A DNA stretch of 64,000 nt from an uncultured Prevotella sp. GTDB taxonomy: Bacteria > Bacteroidota > Bacteroidia > Bacteroidales > Bacteroidaceae. The position numbers and the translations under genes were made by a program. The notes below the pieces were generated by a model, which had not been told where the DNA came from, did not search any database, and saw nothing but the letters and a program-made list of their open reading frames with translations. This document shows, one piece after another, positions 9,101 through 16,736 of the stretch; the first letter of the stretch is position 1, and the number at the start of each line of letters is the position of its first letter. The DNA is taken from assembly GCA_937895845.1 (NCBI GenBank), contig CALBLK010000076.1:1-64000 (forward strand), in the 5' to 3' direction.

Positions 9101-11106
9101 TTTGTCATCCACTTTGGAACTTCAGCATTGAATGTGATAGTGAAGCCAATAGTATTCTGATTGTATTTCGACATCAATTCCTTGATGCGCTTATACAATC
9201 CGTGAACATCATTAGCCGCACCCTGCAAAGACCGCTGTGTGGCTGATACACGGTCAGAGAATGTCATCGTGTCCTCTGCGGCTGCTCGCTCGGCATCAGC
9301 TGCTTTGTTTACTTTGTCTGTATAAGTATCGTGGGCTTCGGCTGCTTCCTTTACCAACTTAATGTATTCGTTCCAACCTGTAGAATTGACTTTCGACAAG
9401 TCAAACTCATTTACAACCAAGTCACTAAACCCTGCTGCTTTGAGTTGCTTCTTGATACCATCGTTGATTTCCTTTATGCCCTTTTGGTACTCTTCTCCTG
9501 TCTTCCCTGCAATCTTGGATATGTTTGTTTCAACGTAATCTCCAACGATAGTTGTCAGAGCGGCAGAGTTTGCTTTCAATTCCTTGTGCAAGGCTGTCAG
9601 ACCGAGTTTGTCTCCAATCCAAGTGCTTTCAAGGTCATCTTTTAATGTTCCTCTTGCATTGCTTAATGCAGATGAATAGTCTTGGTCGCCTTGGTCAAGG
9701 TTATTGGCTCTCTGCCTTTCAATGGCTTCACGCTTGATAAGTTCAATAGCCTGTTCACGCTTGGCGTTTACGGTATCTATGTTATCTCCCTCCTTGATTT
9801 GGGTGATACCGTATTCTTCGAGGATGCCGTTCAACTCTTCCAAGACTTTCTTATGGGTGCTCGTTCCCTCTGTCAGCCCTTTATAAGTTGTCGCAAGAGT
9901 ATTTAAACGAGTTATTTCCTTGGCTGCACTCTCTCCAAACTTCTCGGACATTGTAACGGCTTCTGATGTTTCAGAAGAGAATAAGCCTATTGCTGTCGCT
10001 GCCCCTGCGAGGACACCAAGAATTAAGCCGATAGGGTTGCTCATAATTGCAGCCTTTAGACCATTCCAAGCGGCAGTCAAAAGGGTTGTACGGGTGACAG
10101 CAACGGCTTCTGCTTCTGACAGAGCGATACCCGACATAGCAGCAAGCCTTTGTTGTAAGGCGGCTTCGGCTGTCAAGGTGTTGCTAATCTTCTGTATCAC
10201 ATTCATAGCGATAAGGGCTGCTTTGTATGTGCCGTATGCTGTCGCTGCAATCAGAATAACCTTGCCTATTTCTTTCCAATGGTCAATGATACTTGATACA
10301 CCATTGAGAGCCGCACCGATAGCCCCCTCTGATGACTTACCAATCTCATTGAACATCTGTTCGATTTGGTCTTCAATATTGGAAATCTGACCTGTGATAG
10401 ACTTGCTCTGTGCTTCCATAAGTCCACCGAACTTGCCACCCTCTGATGTCAGAGAGATAATGGCTTTCTCAACTTCGGGGAAGCCAACCTTTCCCTCTTC
10501 TACAAGGCTCTTGACCTTGTTTTTGGTCACACCGAACTGCTTAGCCAACTCCTCGGTCAATGGAATACCACGACCCAAGAATTGATTAAGGTCTGCCGTG
10601 TACATTCGTCCCTGTACCATTGTCGTGCCATACAGATAGGCAAGGTCATTGATTGGAATAGAAAGACCTGCTGCTATGTCTCCCAAGCGGATAAGCGTTT
10701 CATTGACCTTGTCGGCTTCGACACCATAAGCCAAGAGTTGCTTGGCAGAGTTGGCGACATCGGACATATTGAAAGGCGTGATGACAGCCGTTTGGACAAG
10801 TTGCGACATCAGTTTGTCGGCTTCGGCTTTGCTTCCGAGCATTGTCTGAAAGGCAATCTCCAATTGTTGGAACTCGCCACGCACAACAGCGACTTGCTTT
10901 GCAAAGTCTTTGAGTTTGGAAACGGCAAAAACTCCTGCGATAGACTTGCCGATGTTCTTCATCGCTGTGTCCATCTTATTACCCTCTTGCTTGGCGGTCG
11001 TGCCGATACCATGTAAGATGTTTCTGCTTTCCTGTGCGTCTGTTCGGAGTTGTGAGTTGTCAATTCTCGCTCCGAAGTTCAATCTTCCATTATCGCTTTG
11101 CATCAA
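6133..11106 (-). CDS. Tail tape measure protein
   Basis: At 1657 aa this is the largest gene in the window. It sits between the tail chaperone frames and the Dit-like gene. Residues about 1-260 resemble the conserved tape-measure N-terminal domain (RGEFQQLEIAFQTMLGSKAEA, LAAGLSIPINDLAYLYG-like stretch). Hydrophobic segments follow near residues 275-300, 350-375 and 1200-1245, with long charged coiled coil between them (about 740-1000, rich in Lys/Glu/Gln). It sets tail length and is ejected into the host envelope during infection. Start and upstream stop overlap by 4 nt (11103-11106). Confidence 0.93.
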   Translation of the reverse strand: MMQSDNGRLNFGARIDNSQLRTDAQESRNILHGIGTTAKQEGNKMDTAMKNIGKSIAGVFAVSKLKDFAKQVAVVRGEFQQLEIAFQTMLGSKAEADKLMSQLVQTAVITPFNMSDVANSAKQLLAYGVEADKVNETLIRLGDIAAGLSIPINDLAYLYGTTMVQGRMYTADLNQFLGRGIPLTEELAKQFGVTKNKVKSLVEEGKVGFPEVEKAIISLTSEGGKFGGLMEAQSKSITGQISNIEDQIEQMFNEIGKSSEGAIGAALNGVSSIIDHWKEIGKVILIAATAYGTYKAALIAMNVIQKISNTLTAEAALQQRLAAMSGIALSEAEAVAVTRTTLLTAAWNGLKAAIMSNPIGLILGVLAGAATAIGLFSSETSEAVTMSEKFGESAAKEITRLNTLATTYKGLTEGTSTHKKVLEELNGILEEYGITQIKEGDNIDTVNAKREQAIELIKREAIERQRANNLDQGDQDYSSALSNARGTLKDDLESTWIGDKLGLTALHKELKANSAALTTIVGDYVETNISKIAGKTGEEYQKGIKEINDGIKKQLKAAGFSDLVVNEFDLSKVNSTGWNEYIKLVKEAAEAHDTYTDKVNKAADAERAAAEDTMTFSDRVSATQRSLQGAANDVHGLYKRIKELMSKYNQNTIGFTITFNAEVPKWMTNMKLPELQRLAARFSALGDQAAKSGKGGLNVNGKWYTTQQLLQRGADYSQAAENKQNKAEQKQRDLDATEKERKRKAEQEKKKAAEEQKRIADQTADRNKAIQKYKESVIEQNKQAELDIAQQQLENLEDGYEKQRKQIDIHYERLIEENKKREKQMIEALAGNKVNEWLNANPKATKQQQVDYRQSLLDPKSKSHLTRTDLSADQQEMLAAYEDIADKIKTKELETLYGTGQQAMLDYLQKYGSFQEQKYAIAAEYAEKIKAVQRSSDTEEQKAWKIKNLQAEQKKEEQTIETNVIMSKIDWYQVFGNVGGIMKNTLTPLLEELKSFTKTDKFQSLEADQQKQIVDAMEKIRSQVGSTADLGWKDLARDLTDYQTALQDATQATLAYEKLQAEYAPKIKAAQEKLDKAKKNNDQKGVNEANTQLNDFVKILSEGGDKVTQANKKVTTSGQQLAQTTKGVTQPIDDIHNFLQTTGLSELQSLWDSFNQIKGAVDGIKALKDVANGAKEISEGTKETADALGDAGKVVTDSLSEGLSKAGFIGQIIAAILKILDVLKDGIGPIISSLIDSILGAVAGIIQNILSGDFLKQIFSSLIKGVGNIINSIIGSLGHLLSFGALSGNMGDWFTNSNAKEVAETTERLTNQNEALQHSIDKLKDSIDKSYGGKAISDYKAAKEAQELKNENLRNILSTQQGYHGAHHSNAYYWNMSDDFTQKVNDLLGTSLRGDNWGDWAQLTAEQMDKIRTYLPQVWLSMLDQGKYDKSDYFNQYADEAGKLKELTDQIRENLLNTSFESLRDSFIDSLMDMSKSAEDFTDDFSEMMQKALLRAAISNKFDKQIKEWYEKITDDMQDEDGNYKELTEEQINSYKSQWDAMTNQMIAERDRIASITGYTGDTDSEREASSKGIASASQESIDELNGRMTAIQGHTYSLNENTKMLVQTTNLILRSVQNIDRHTEELPDRLSSMESNIKSVKDTVNDIALKGIKIKA

Positions 11107-11306
11107 TGTACCGATTTGAAGAAGTCTTTTACTTTTTGTTTATTCTTTGGGTCATCGGCTCTGATGACCTCTTGGTCGCTTATATTGCCACTGGTCTTGC
11201 TCTTTTCGGAGTTATAAGACGGCAGGGTCGCTCCAAGCAGTATTAGGTTGGCATAGGACAGGTCGTATAGGACATAGTCCATCGGGAAACGGAAGCCCTT
11301 TACCAC
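11103..11306 (-). CDS. Tail assembly chaperone, C-terminal (T-like) frame
   Basis: This short frame (67 aa from a GTG at 11306) lies between the G-like chaperone gene and the tape measure gene. The same frame is open further upstream, past the slippery run at 11396-11402. It reads a plausible hydrophobic continuation (DSVWAIVAGVVKGFRFPMDY) ahead of the GTG. It is therefore probably translated mainly as the -1 frameshift extension of the upstream gene, as in the lambda G-GT system; the fused product would be 249 aa. Such chaperones bind the tape measure and tail tube subunits and are absent from the virion. Confidence 0.75.
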   Translation of the reverse strand: MVKGFRFPMDYVLYDLSYANLILLGATLPSYNSEKSKTSGNISDQEVIRADDPKNKQKVKDFFKSVH

Positions 11307-11314
11307 ACCTGCGA

Positions 11315-11851
11315 CTATTGCCCAAACACTGTCGTTTCGGTCTCCACTTTCGTCTGTCGCAGAAGATTTACCTCGGTAAGGAAAGTGGTAAGAGCGAAAA
11401 AATCTGACAAGTCCATGCGTTGCAATAACATAGCGATAAGGTCATACAGCTTCTGTGGCGAGTATGTCTCCAATATCTCCTGTGAGAGTATTTCTCCCTG
11501 TGTGTGCTGTGTCAGTTTTGGTTTACGGCTGAATAACCGTCTAAGCCACCCTTTTTCGGCTTTCTGTGGGTTCTTAACCTTTTCATTGAAGTGACGAGCA
11601 CCAAGTATAAGAATAGCCGCCACATCACCCAAAACCTTACAATGCTTTGCCACGTTCAGACTTTCTAAAACGAGGTTCTTATCGTCAAGTCTGCGGTGCG
11701 GTAAACGCGAAACAGCCTCCGACACAAGTATCAGTGTTGCTATGCTTGGTGGGGCTGCTTCATATTCCTTTCCTCCTATGTTCACTTTCGCTGCCTTTTG
11801 GAGGATTGTATCAGCAGCCTTTTGTTCAAGCGTCCTGTTGTCCATAATCAA
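11315..11851 (-). CDS. Tail assembly chaperone (G-like)
   Basis: This 178-aa protein lies upstream of the tape measure gene, with a helical, charged sequence (LEQKAADTILQKAAKVNIGG, LYDLIAMLLQRMDLSDFFAL). Its size and position match the G-type chaperone of siphophages. Codons 150-152 read Asp-Phe-Phe over a T-TTT-TTC heptamer, where part of the ribosomes could shift to the -1 frame and add the T-like tail. The zero-frame product ends TTVFGQ. A tRNA gene lies 21 bp upstream of its start. Confidence 0.8.
   Translation of the reverse strand: MIMDNRTLEQKAADTILQKAAKVNIGGKEYEAAPPSIATLILVSEAVSRLPHRRLDDKNLVLESLNVAKHCKVLGDVAAILILGARHFNEKVKNPQKAEKGWLRRLFSRKPKLTQHTQGEILSQEILETYSPQKLYDLIAMLLQRMDLSDFFALTTFLTEVNLLRQTKVETETTVFGQ
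11396..11402 (-). other. Candidate -1 programmed frameshift site (T TTT TTC)
   Basis: On the minus strand the heptamer T-TTT-TTC falls exactly in the X-XXY-YYZ register of the chaperone gene (codons TTT and TTC, residues 151-152). From here the -1 frame is open through the 67-aa frame to the stop at 11103. The fused length works out to exactly 250 codons including the stop. Confidence 0.75.
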
Positions 11852-11872
11852 ATGATGAAATTATATATGAGT

Positions 11873-11944
11873 TGCAGGGAGAGGACTTGAACCTCTGACC
11901 TCCACATGATGAGTGTGGCGAGCTAACCAACTGCTCCACCCTGC
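11873..11944 (-). tRNA. tRNA with CAT anticodon (tRNA-Met)
   Basis: The 72-nt minus-strand sequence folds as a cloverleaf. It has an acceptor GCAGGG/CCCTGC, D-stem GAGC/GCTC, anticodon stem CCACA/TGTGG with 7-nt loop CTCATCA (anticodon CAT), and T-stem AGAGG/CCTCT with TTCAAGT loop. The seventh acceptor pair is a mismatch and CCA is not encoded. It is inside the phage tail operon, in the leader of the chaperone gene. CAT could also be a lysidine-modified Ile tRNA; elongator or initiator type is not resolved. Confidence 0.9.
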
Positions 11945-12003
11945 GATATAGCGAGAGCGTGTCAGCGTGTGTGGCACGCTCTCTGTGTTTGGAGAAATCG
12001 GCT

Positions 12004-12078
12004 TCACAAAGTGTACGGCAGATTGTTAAGTCTTAATGTTCCATCATTGTTAAGCCGCAAAGACCAATAGTCAATCAT
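12004..12078 (-). CDS. Mini-ORF with the SLRLNNDG tail-tag motif
   Basis: A 24-codon frame starts 2 nt after the stop of the tail tube gene. It reads MIDYWSLRLNNDGTLRLNN followed by five residues. It is almost only the motif that ends the Dit-like protein (SLRLSSDGNFRFN) and the fibre protein (SLRLSSDRAFRLT). It could be a coupled micro-protein, or the tail of a -1 frameshift extension of the tube protein, because the frame is open backwards across the tube stop. No canonical slippery heptamer is evident. Confidence 0.45.
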   Translation of the reverse strand: MIDYWSLRLNNDGTLRLNNLPYTL

Positions 12079-12080
12079 TC

Positions 12081-12539
12081 TTAACCACCTGTCTTTGTGT
12101 ACTGTTTTACAGTCTTGCCTGTCTTGGGCTTCAAGCACTTCACTACATAGTGGAGGAGTTTACCATCAGCGACAGAATAACTCTCCTCGCAGCGCACGTT
12201 TGCACGCTCAATGAGGAAGCCCTCATTGGTGTCATCTTCGGGTGTGTAGCGGAATGCGTGTTCGCCACTGATGATGCCGTCCGTGTCCTCCCAAGGTCGG
12301 GCAACACCTTTCTTTACGAATAGGTCGAACTCCAACTGATAGGTGGTCTTGCCGACACGTGTATCAACGATGTCACCACCCTCTTCCTGTGCCGTTACCT
12401 CCGTTCCTGCCGTTGGGGTCAGTTTAAGAGTGTCGGTTTTAGGCGTGTCAATGGCTTTCCAAGTAGCCGACTTGTCGGGCGCACCATCCTGTGATGTGGT
12501 GGTCTCCAAAAGACCTTTACCCCATGATAATATAGCCAT
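12081..12539 (-). CDS. Major tail (tube) protein
   Basis: This 152-aa protein starts MAILSWGKGLLETTTSQDG and has a beta-rich sequence (LKLTPTAGTEVTAQEEGGD, KTTYQLEFDLFVKKG, LLHYVVKCLKPK). It lies between the tail completion gene and the chaperone genes. Size, fold pattern and order match siphophage tail tube subunits, which stack as hexamers around the tape measure. The gene ends with KTGG and a stop, and a mini-ORF begins 2 nt later. Confidence 0.82.
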   Translation of the reverse strand: MAILSWGKGLLETTTSQDGAPDKSATWKAIDTPKTDTLKLTPTAGTEVTAQEEGGDIVDTRVGKTTYQLEFDLFVKKGVARPWEDTDGIISGEHAFRYTPEDDTNEGFLIERANVRCEESYSVADGKLLHYVVKCLKPKTGKTVKQYTKTGG

Positions 12540-12570
12540 AGTCTAAAATATTTGATTGTGATATTTAAAA

Positions 12571-13122
12571 TTACTTCTTCTCAATGACAGGCTGAATGAT
12601 GATTTCATCGCCATCTTCCGTTTCCAACAGCGGCAAATACCCTCTGTCTGTGTCTGTATCGGTGGCATCAATCATAGCCTGTTGCGGTGTCATCAGCGGT
12701 TCATTGTCATCGCCAAAGTATCGGTAAGCCAACTTCACAACGACAAACGACTGATTGATGTCGGGGTTCCACGTTGTGTGTATCGTCTGCGACAACTCAA
12801 ACTGATAACAGGAGACTTCTGCTGTCAGAGAGTCCACCCACGCTTGCGCAAGGGCTTCAATCTCTTCACAACGCTGTCCGTCCTCTGTCAGCGTGCCATC
12901 TTCGTAAGGGTCATTGGCAGGAACATAAATATTGATGGTAACGACACCTGTCTGAATTTGTGTCGGCAAGCCAGTCGTGAATATCACAATGGCATCTTCC
13001 AACACACTATCCTTTGGGCGCATGCGCTCGCGATACACATTCCCCGAAATCATCGTGAAAAGGGTGCTATCTCGGAGCAGTCTGTATATGTCACCTTCAA
13101 TCTTTTTTGATGTCTTTGCCAT
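12571..13122 (-). CDS. Tail terminator/completion protein
   Basis: This 183-aa protein (MAKTSKKIEGDIYRLLRDST) is encoded between a gp10-like neck gene and the tail tube gene, where the tail terminator capping the tube is expected. It has an N-terminal helix, a beta-rich middle (VVTINIYVPANDPYEDG, YQFELSQTIHTTW) and an acidic C-terminus (TEDGDEIIIQPVIEKK). The gene is separated by 11 nt from the gene before it. The role is from position and size. Confidence 0.7.
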   Translation of the reverse strand: MAKTSKKIEGDIYRLLRDSTLFTMISGNVYRERMRPKDSVLEDAIVIFTTGLPTQIQTGVVTINIYVPANDPYEDGTLTEDGQRCEEIEALAQAWVDSLTAEVSCYQFELSQTIHTTWNPDINQSFVVVKLAYRYFGDDNEPLMTPQQAMIDATDTDTDRGYLPLLETEDGDEIIIQPVIEKK

Positions 13123-13133
13123 AACCTCTGATG

Positions 13134-13571
13134 TCAGATGTTTAGTTGTTTAAGAATGTCGGATATCAGTTGCCTTGCCGTGAGTTCGGCACTATCCAAT
13201 ACGTCCAATCCTCTGTCTGATACATACGAAGCATAGTTCTTTCCTGCAACCACAATCAGACAGATACCTGTCGGGAACTGACTGACCAATGATTTAGCAT
13301 AAGCCTTGCCCTCCGTTGCACCTTTCTTGCCCTCAAATATGGGATTAAAACCACCAATCTTTACGATGTGCCCGTTGTCTGCTATCACATACCCAGTTGA
13401 GCTTTCAAGGTTGCCTGTCTGATTTTGGTATCTGTGGCTTGTGATGGCAGCATTTCTGCATTCCTCTCCAACCCAACCGAGCAACCTAATCAGAGCGGTT
13501 TTCCACCGCTTTATCTGCTCTTCTATGTAAGCATCAATCTCTTCTTGTGGAGTTAATTGTGTGATAGGCAT
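13134..13571 (-). CDS. HK97 gp10-like neck protein
   Basis: This 145-aa protein has the helical N-terminus and central motif NQTGNLESSTGYVIADNG that are typical of HK97-gp10-type head-tail joining proteins. In those, a Thr-Gly-x-Leu-x-x-Ser segment is followed by glycine-rich beta strands. It lies between the head closure protein and the tail terminator genes, as in other siphophages. It is expected at the head-tail connector. Confidence 0.75.
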   Translation of the reverse strand: MPITQLTPQEEIDAYIEEQIKRWKTALIRLLGWVGEECRNAAITSHRYQNQTGNLESSTGYVIADNGHIVKIGGFNPIFEGKKGATEGKAYAKSLVSQFPTGICLIVVAGKNYASYVSDRGLDVLDSAELTARQLISDILKQLNI

Positions 13572-13625
13572 CGTATTCAGTTATTTGTAGCAAATTCGCT
13601 GTATTTTGGGTTCTCTGTCTGTGTT

Positions 13626-13639
13626 GGTATAAGTTATCA
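13626..13639 (-). repeat. Dispersed intergenic element, copy 2
   Basis: This is the 14-mer TGATAACTTATACC on the minus strand, in the 99-bp gap between two head-tail joining genes. It is preceded on that strand by CTCTGTGAGGGTTGAAAA, closely matching the flank of copy 3 (19885). Confidence 0.6.
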
Positions 13640-13670
13640 CCACAAAACTTTTCAACCCTCACAGAGCGTC

Positions 13671-13997
13671 TTACACCCAAAGTCTGATTTCGCACACCGC
13701 TTCCAATGGCTCTGTCTGAATAATTGAGAAGTCGCCCAATACCTTGCCCTCGCTGTCCGTCAGCCTGACCTGCTGCCCATCAAACGGTTGCTCGTCTATC
13801 AGCACTTGGTATGATACCGATGTGATATGCTCGCTGTTCGAGGTGGCAAGTGCGTTGTACTTGTTTACCACATACTGACAAGGTATAGGCTCGTCCCAAT
13901 CAACGGAAGCAGGGCGTTTGGTATAACCTGTCTCGGGGTCAATGCCACCACCGCTTGCTTTCCGCTTTATTTGTATAGTTCCATTTGGAATAATCAT
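13671..13997 (-). CDS. Head closure / head-tail connector protein
   Basis: This 108-aa beta-rich protein (MIIPNGTIQIKRKASGGGID, VSYQVLIDEQPF, VRLTDSEGKVLGDFSII) follows the adaptor gene with a 4-nt ATGA overlap. Its size, order and a beta-barrel-like pattern match siphophage head-closure proteins of the SPP1 gp16 / HK97 gp7 kind. A 99-bp gap with the dispersed element follows it. Confidence 0.72.
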   Translation of the reverse strand: MIIPNGTIQIKRKASGGGIDPETGYTKRPASVDWDEPIPCQYVVNKYNALATSNSEHITSVSYQVLIDEQPFDGQQVRLTDSEGKVLGDFSIIQTEPLEAVCEIRLWV

Positions 13998-14326
13998 AGT
14001 CGGCTTCCTTTATATCCATAAACAGGTTTAGGTGTTGCGCTGTCATCAGCGGCAAATTCCTTATACAGGCTGTTCGCTTGGTTTCGGAATTGCAGCCGTT
14101 GCTCGTCAGAGAAAGAATATGATTGTCCGCCCTGTGTCACGTTGGGGGCAAGAGACAACCACATAAGGAGGTCAGCCTTGGCAAGGTTGAAAGCCCTGCT
14201 TGACAAAACATTCTGTGTTGCTTGCTCTGACAGAGAGCAACCCCTGCGAGCCGCAATCTCTTCGATTGTTCGGCTCGGCAGAGGATATAACGTAATACCT
14301 ATGAGTGCGTTTTGAATTGTAGCCAT
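13994..14326 (-). CDS. Head-tail adaptor protein (gp6-like)
   Basis: The preferred start is ATG at 14326 (MATIQNALIGITLYPLPSRT), 19 nt after the capsid stop. The longer frame from 14413 would overlap the capsid gene by 68 nt. The 110-aa product is mostly helical (TIEEIAARRGCSLSEQATQN, AFNLAKADLLMWLSLA), like the HK97 gp6 / SPP1 gp15 adaptors that bind the portal ring. It overlaps the next gene by 4 nt. Confidence 0.72.
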   Translation of the reverse strand: MATIQNALIGITLYPLPSRTIEEIAARRGCSLSEQATQNVLSSRAFNLAKADLLMWLSLAPNVTQGGQSYSFSDEQRLQFRNQANSLYKEFAADDSATPKPVYGYKGSRL

Positions 14327-14345
14327 AACCACTGACGAATGAGAG

Positions 14346-15434
14346 TTACCAATCGGTTGCGTCTGTCTTGATATACAGATTGCGATACGCGGTATCAAGA
14401 ACAGGAACGGCATCTGCCTGTCCGATTGTTACCTCGGACTGCGGCTCTGCTGTACCATACTTCTTGATGATGGTATGCGCGCGCTCCGCACGAATGATAC
14501 TATCATTATTCTCTTGGAGAATTTCATACTGAGTTGTACCCAGTCGCTCGCTCTCTGTGATGATGATGCGGCAGTCTTCGAATGGGTTGCCCGATGTTTG
14601 AGAGCCGTCCGCAAACTCGCGAGTGATGGTTTGGTCAATAACTCGCAACTGAATACCATTCAGCCAAGCCTGTTTTGCAAGCATAGAGTTGACCTGCGTA
14701 AGGTCTGGAGTCTGTGCCATACCAACAGCATTGGCGAGATATGATGCGCAAGCCTTGATAATCTGCTCGGAAGAGCAAATCTTATACAACTCATTGAGGT
14801 TGATGAAAGCGAACTTGGGGTTCAAGTTCAAGTCCTTTGCTGTCTTTACGAGCTTAACGAGGTCTCCGATGATGTCTGCATTATTGCTGTCTTTCCAATC
14901 GGTAGAAGTCTTCAACTTCAGTTCGCTATATACATCGTAATCAAGGTCGAACTCGTTGGCATACGTGGCATTGTTGGTGGTTGAGAACTCCAACTTTCCT
15001 GCGTTTGAGAAGAGTTTCCAAGCGATGTACTCCAACTCTGACTGAACGCCATTGAAACAGAAGTCCACATCTTCGCCCCAATACTGCACAAGTTTGATAG
15101 CGTCATCGTCCTGTGCGAAAGCAAGGGCTGTCTGATAGTCCTTGATTTCCGAGCGTGTCAGCTCGCGCGATATAGAGATAAAAGGAATATCTCCCTTTGC
15201 GCTCTCGAAGATTGGTCTGCGCTTGCGGAGAATAGTACCATTGTCTGTGTGGAGGTCAGCAGCGACATTGGACTTTGCGAGTTGGTTCTGCAAGGTGCGC
15301 CAAATGAAGCCATTGACTTTCTTTACAGGAAAGTGGGTGGCGAAGAGGAAAGGCTTTGCATCAGCGGTATTCAGACGAGCCTGTACCATCTGCGCTGTCA
15401 ATCCTTGGATAAGGGTGTTTGTGATAGTTGCCAT
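14346..15434 (-). CDS. Major capsid protein
   Basis: This 362-aa protein lies between the head decoration gene and the adaptor gene, after a scaffold gene. Its length and pattern (N-terminal TNTLIQGLTAQMVQARL, long helices such as IGDLVKLVKTAKDLN, GDIPFISISRELTRSEIKDY) fit an HK97-fold capsid subunit. It is expected to form the icosahedral shell on the scaffold. The assignment is mostly from position and size, with no second candidate in the head module. Confidence 0.85.
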   Translation of the reverse strand: MATITNTLIQGLTAQMVQARLNTADAKPFLFATHFPVKKVNGFIWRTLQNQLAKSNVAADLHTDNGTILRKRRPIFESAKGDIPFISISRELTRSEIKDYQTALAFAQDDDAIKLVQYWGEDVDFCFNGVQSELEYIAWKLFSNAGKLEFSTTNNATYANEFDLDYDVYSELKLKTSTDWKDSNNADIIGDLVKLVKTAKDLNLNPKFAFINLNELYKICSSEQIIKACASYLANAVGMAQTPDLTQVNSMLAKQAWLNGIQLRVIDQTITREFADGSQTSGNPFEDCRIIITESERLGTTQYEILQENNDSIIRAERAHTIIKKYGTAEPQSEVTIGQADAVPVLDTAYRNLYIKTDATDW

Positions 15435-15445
15435 AATTCGTCTGT

Positions 15446-16015
15446 TTAATAGTTGATGATACCTTTAAGTTTAGATGCAACGCACTCGGGAAGTGGGTTG
15501 CCCTTGGTTACTCCGATGACCCAAGCATCGGTATTGATGTTGTCATTCGGGAGGATTGGCTTACCTGTTCCAACAACGGCAAAAGGCTCGTATTTCAGAG
15601 CCGAGGTCGTGGTTGATGAAGCAGCACTCGCTTCTGTGATGAAGCCACCGATACCAATAACTCCGAGAGCGGCATCAATGGTAATCTTGTCAGCGGTCTT
15701 TCCCGACCTGTCAATTGCGGTAATCTTGGAAGCCTTATCGCCAACATTGAGCAATACGAAGTCGCCAACATTGAAGAGAGAGCCTTTCTTTACGGTGATG
15801 GTCTTGCCGCTTGCATCAACAGCAGCCGAAACCTCCGCAACCTTTACCACATGACAGATGCCGTTCACAGGCTGACTAATCACAGCACCCTCGGGCAACC
15901 AATCAGAGCCGAGTTCGGAAGAGTTTACCGAAACGCCACCTCTGATGTCTGCGATTTTGTGCATGAATACACGAGGAGTTCGTGTGTCCTTACGTCTTTG
16001 AACTGTCATTCCCAT
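15446..16015 (-). CDS. Head decoration / head fibre protein
   Basis: This 189-aa protein has an N-terminal segment MGMTVQRRKDTRTPRVFMHK and repeated short beta strands with Gly turns (GKTITVKKGSLFNVGDFVLL, DKITIDAALGVIGIGGFI). This pattern is seen in phage head fibre or decoration proteins encoded beside the capsid gene. It lies between the scaffold and capsid genes on the same strand, 11 nt from the capsid gene. Confidence 0.68.
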   Translation of the reverse strand: MGMTVQRRKDTRTPRVFMHKIADIRGGVSVNSSELGSDWLPEGAVISQPVNGICHVVKVAEVSAAVDASGKTITVKKGSLFNVGDFVLLNVGDKASKITAIDRSGKTADKITIDAALGVIGIGGFITEASAASSTTTSALKYEPFAVVGTGKPILPNDNINTDAWVIGVTKGNPLPECVASKLKGIINY

Positions 16016-16043
16016 AATTGAGAGAGTTTAGATAGTGAAACGA

Positions 16044-16736
16044 TTAGAACGGCTGACCTTGACCGCCCACAGGTGCGCTCTCACGATGAGCGATTGCTTC
16101 CTGTTGCTCCTTTGTCAGTTCGTTCTCATTCTGATTTCCGCCTTTTGCAGACGGTCTGCCGAACACAGCACCTTTCGAGTTAATGTCGTTTGCGATGCCG
16201 TCCACCTCTGCCGTAATGTCTGTAACGAGCGTATTAAACTCGTCATCTGTCAGCGTGTCAAGCGAGATACGCTCATACGGCTTGCGAAGTGTCTCGGGCA
16301 ACTTTGAAACGATTGATGAAATTTGCTGCTTTCGGGTTGAGGTGATGTTTGCACCCTCCATTTTGGCGATACGCTCTGTCAGAGCCTTATTCTGCTCCAA
16401 TAGAGCCTTTGCCCATTCGGGAGTTTGTTCTGCACCCCCTCCTGTGGGAGGAATGGTAGGGTTCGGCTTTTGCTCGCCCCCTGTGTTATCAACTTTTGCG
16501 CCATCCTTCAAGCCGTATTTTGTCTCGTAGCCGTGAACTGCAGTTTGTGCGGCTTCCGTGGCTCGGCTGTCAGCATAGCCTTCAATAACTTGCTGCAAGG
16601 TAACACCGTCCACAGCGGTTTTTACCTGCTCTGCTGTCGTTGCAGTCTTTGCCAAATTCTTGGCTATCCTGCTTAATACTGCATCGCTGACCCCCGTAAA
16701 TTTGGCTTTCAGCGAGTTTAGAATTTCTTGGAACAT
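16044..16736 (-). CDS. Head scaffold protein
   Basis: This 230-aa, strongly charged, Ala/Lys/Glu/Gln-rich protein has a Pro/Gly-rich linker (about residues 85-105) between helical parts (LNSLKAKFTGVSDAVLSRIA; EWAKALLEQNKALTERIAKM). It ends in a flexible Gly/Gln-rich tail (APVGGQGQPF). Such composition directly ahead of decoration and capsid genes is typical of a scaffold that directs procapsid assembly. It is the first gene of this leftward structural block and faces a divergent intergenic region. Confidence 0.75.
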   Translation of the reverse strand: MFQEILNSLKAKFTGVSDAVLSRIAKNLAKTATTAEQVKTAVDGVTLQQVIEGYADSRATEAAQTAVHGYETKYGLKDGAKVDNTGGEQKPNPTIPPTGGGAEQTPEWAKALLEQNKALTERIAKMEGANITSTRKQQISSIVSKLPETLRKPYERISLDTLTDDEFNTLVTDITAEVDGIANDINSKGAVFGRPSAKGGNQNENELTKEQQEAIAHRESAPVGGQGQPF

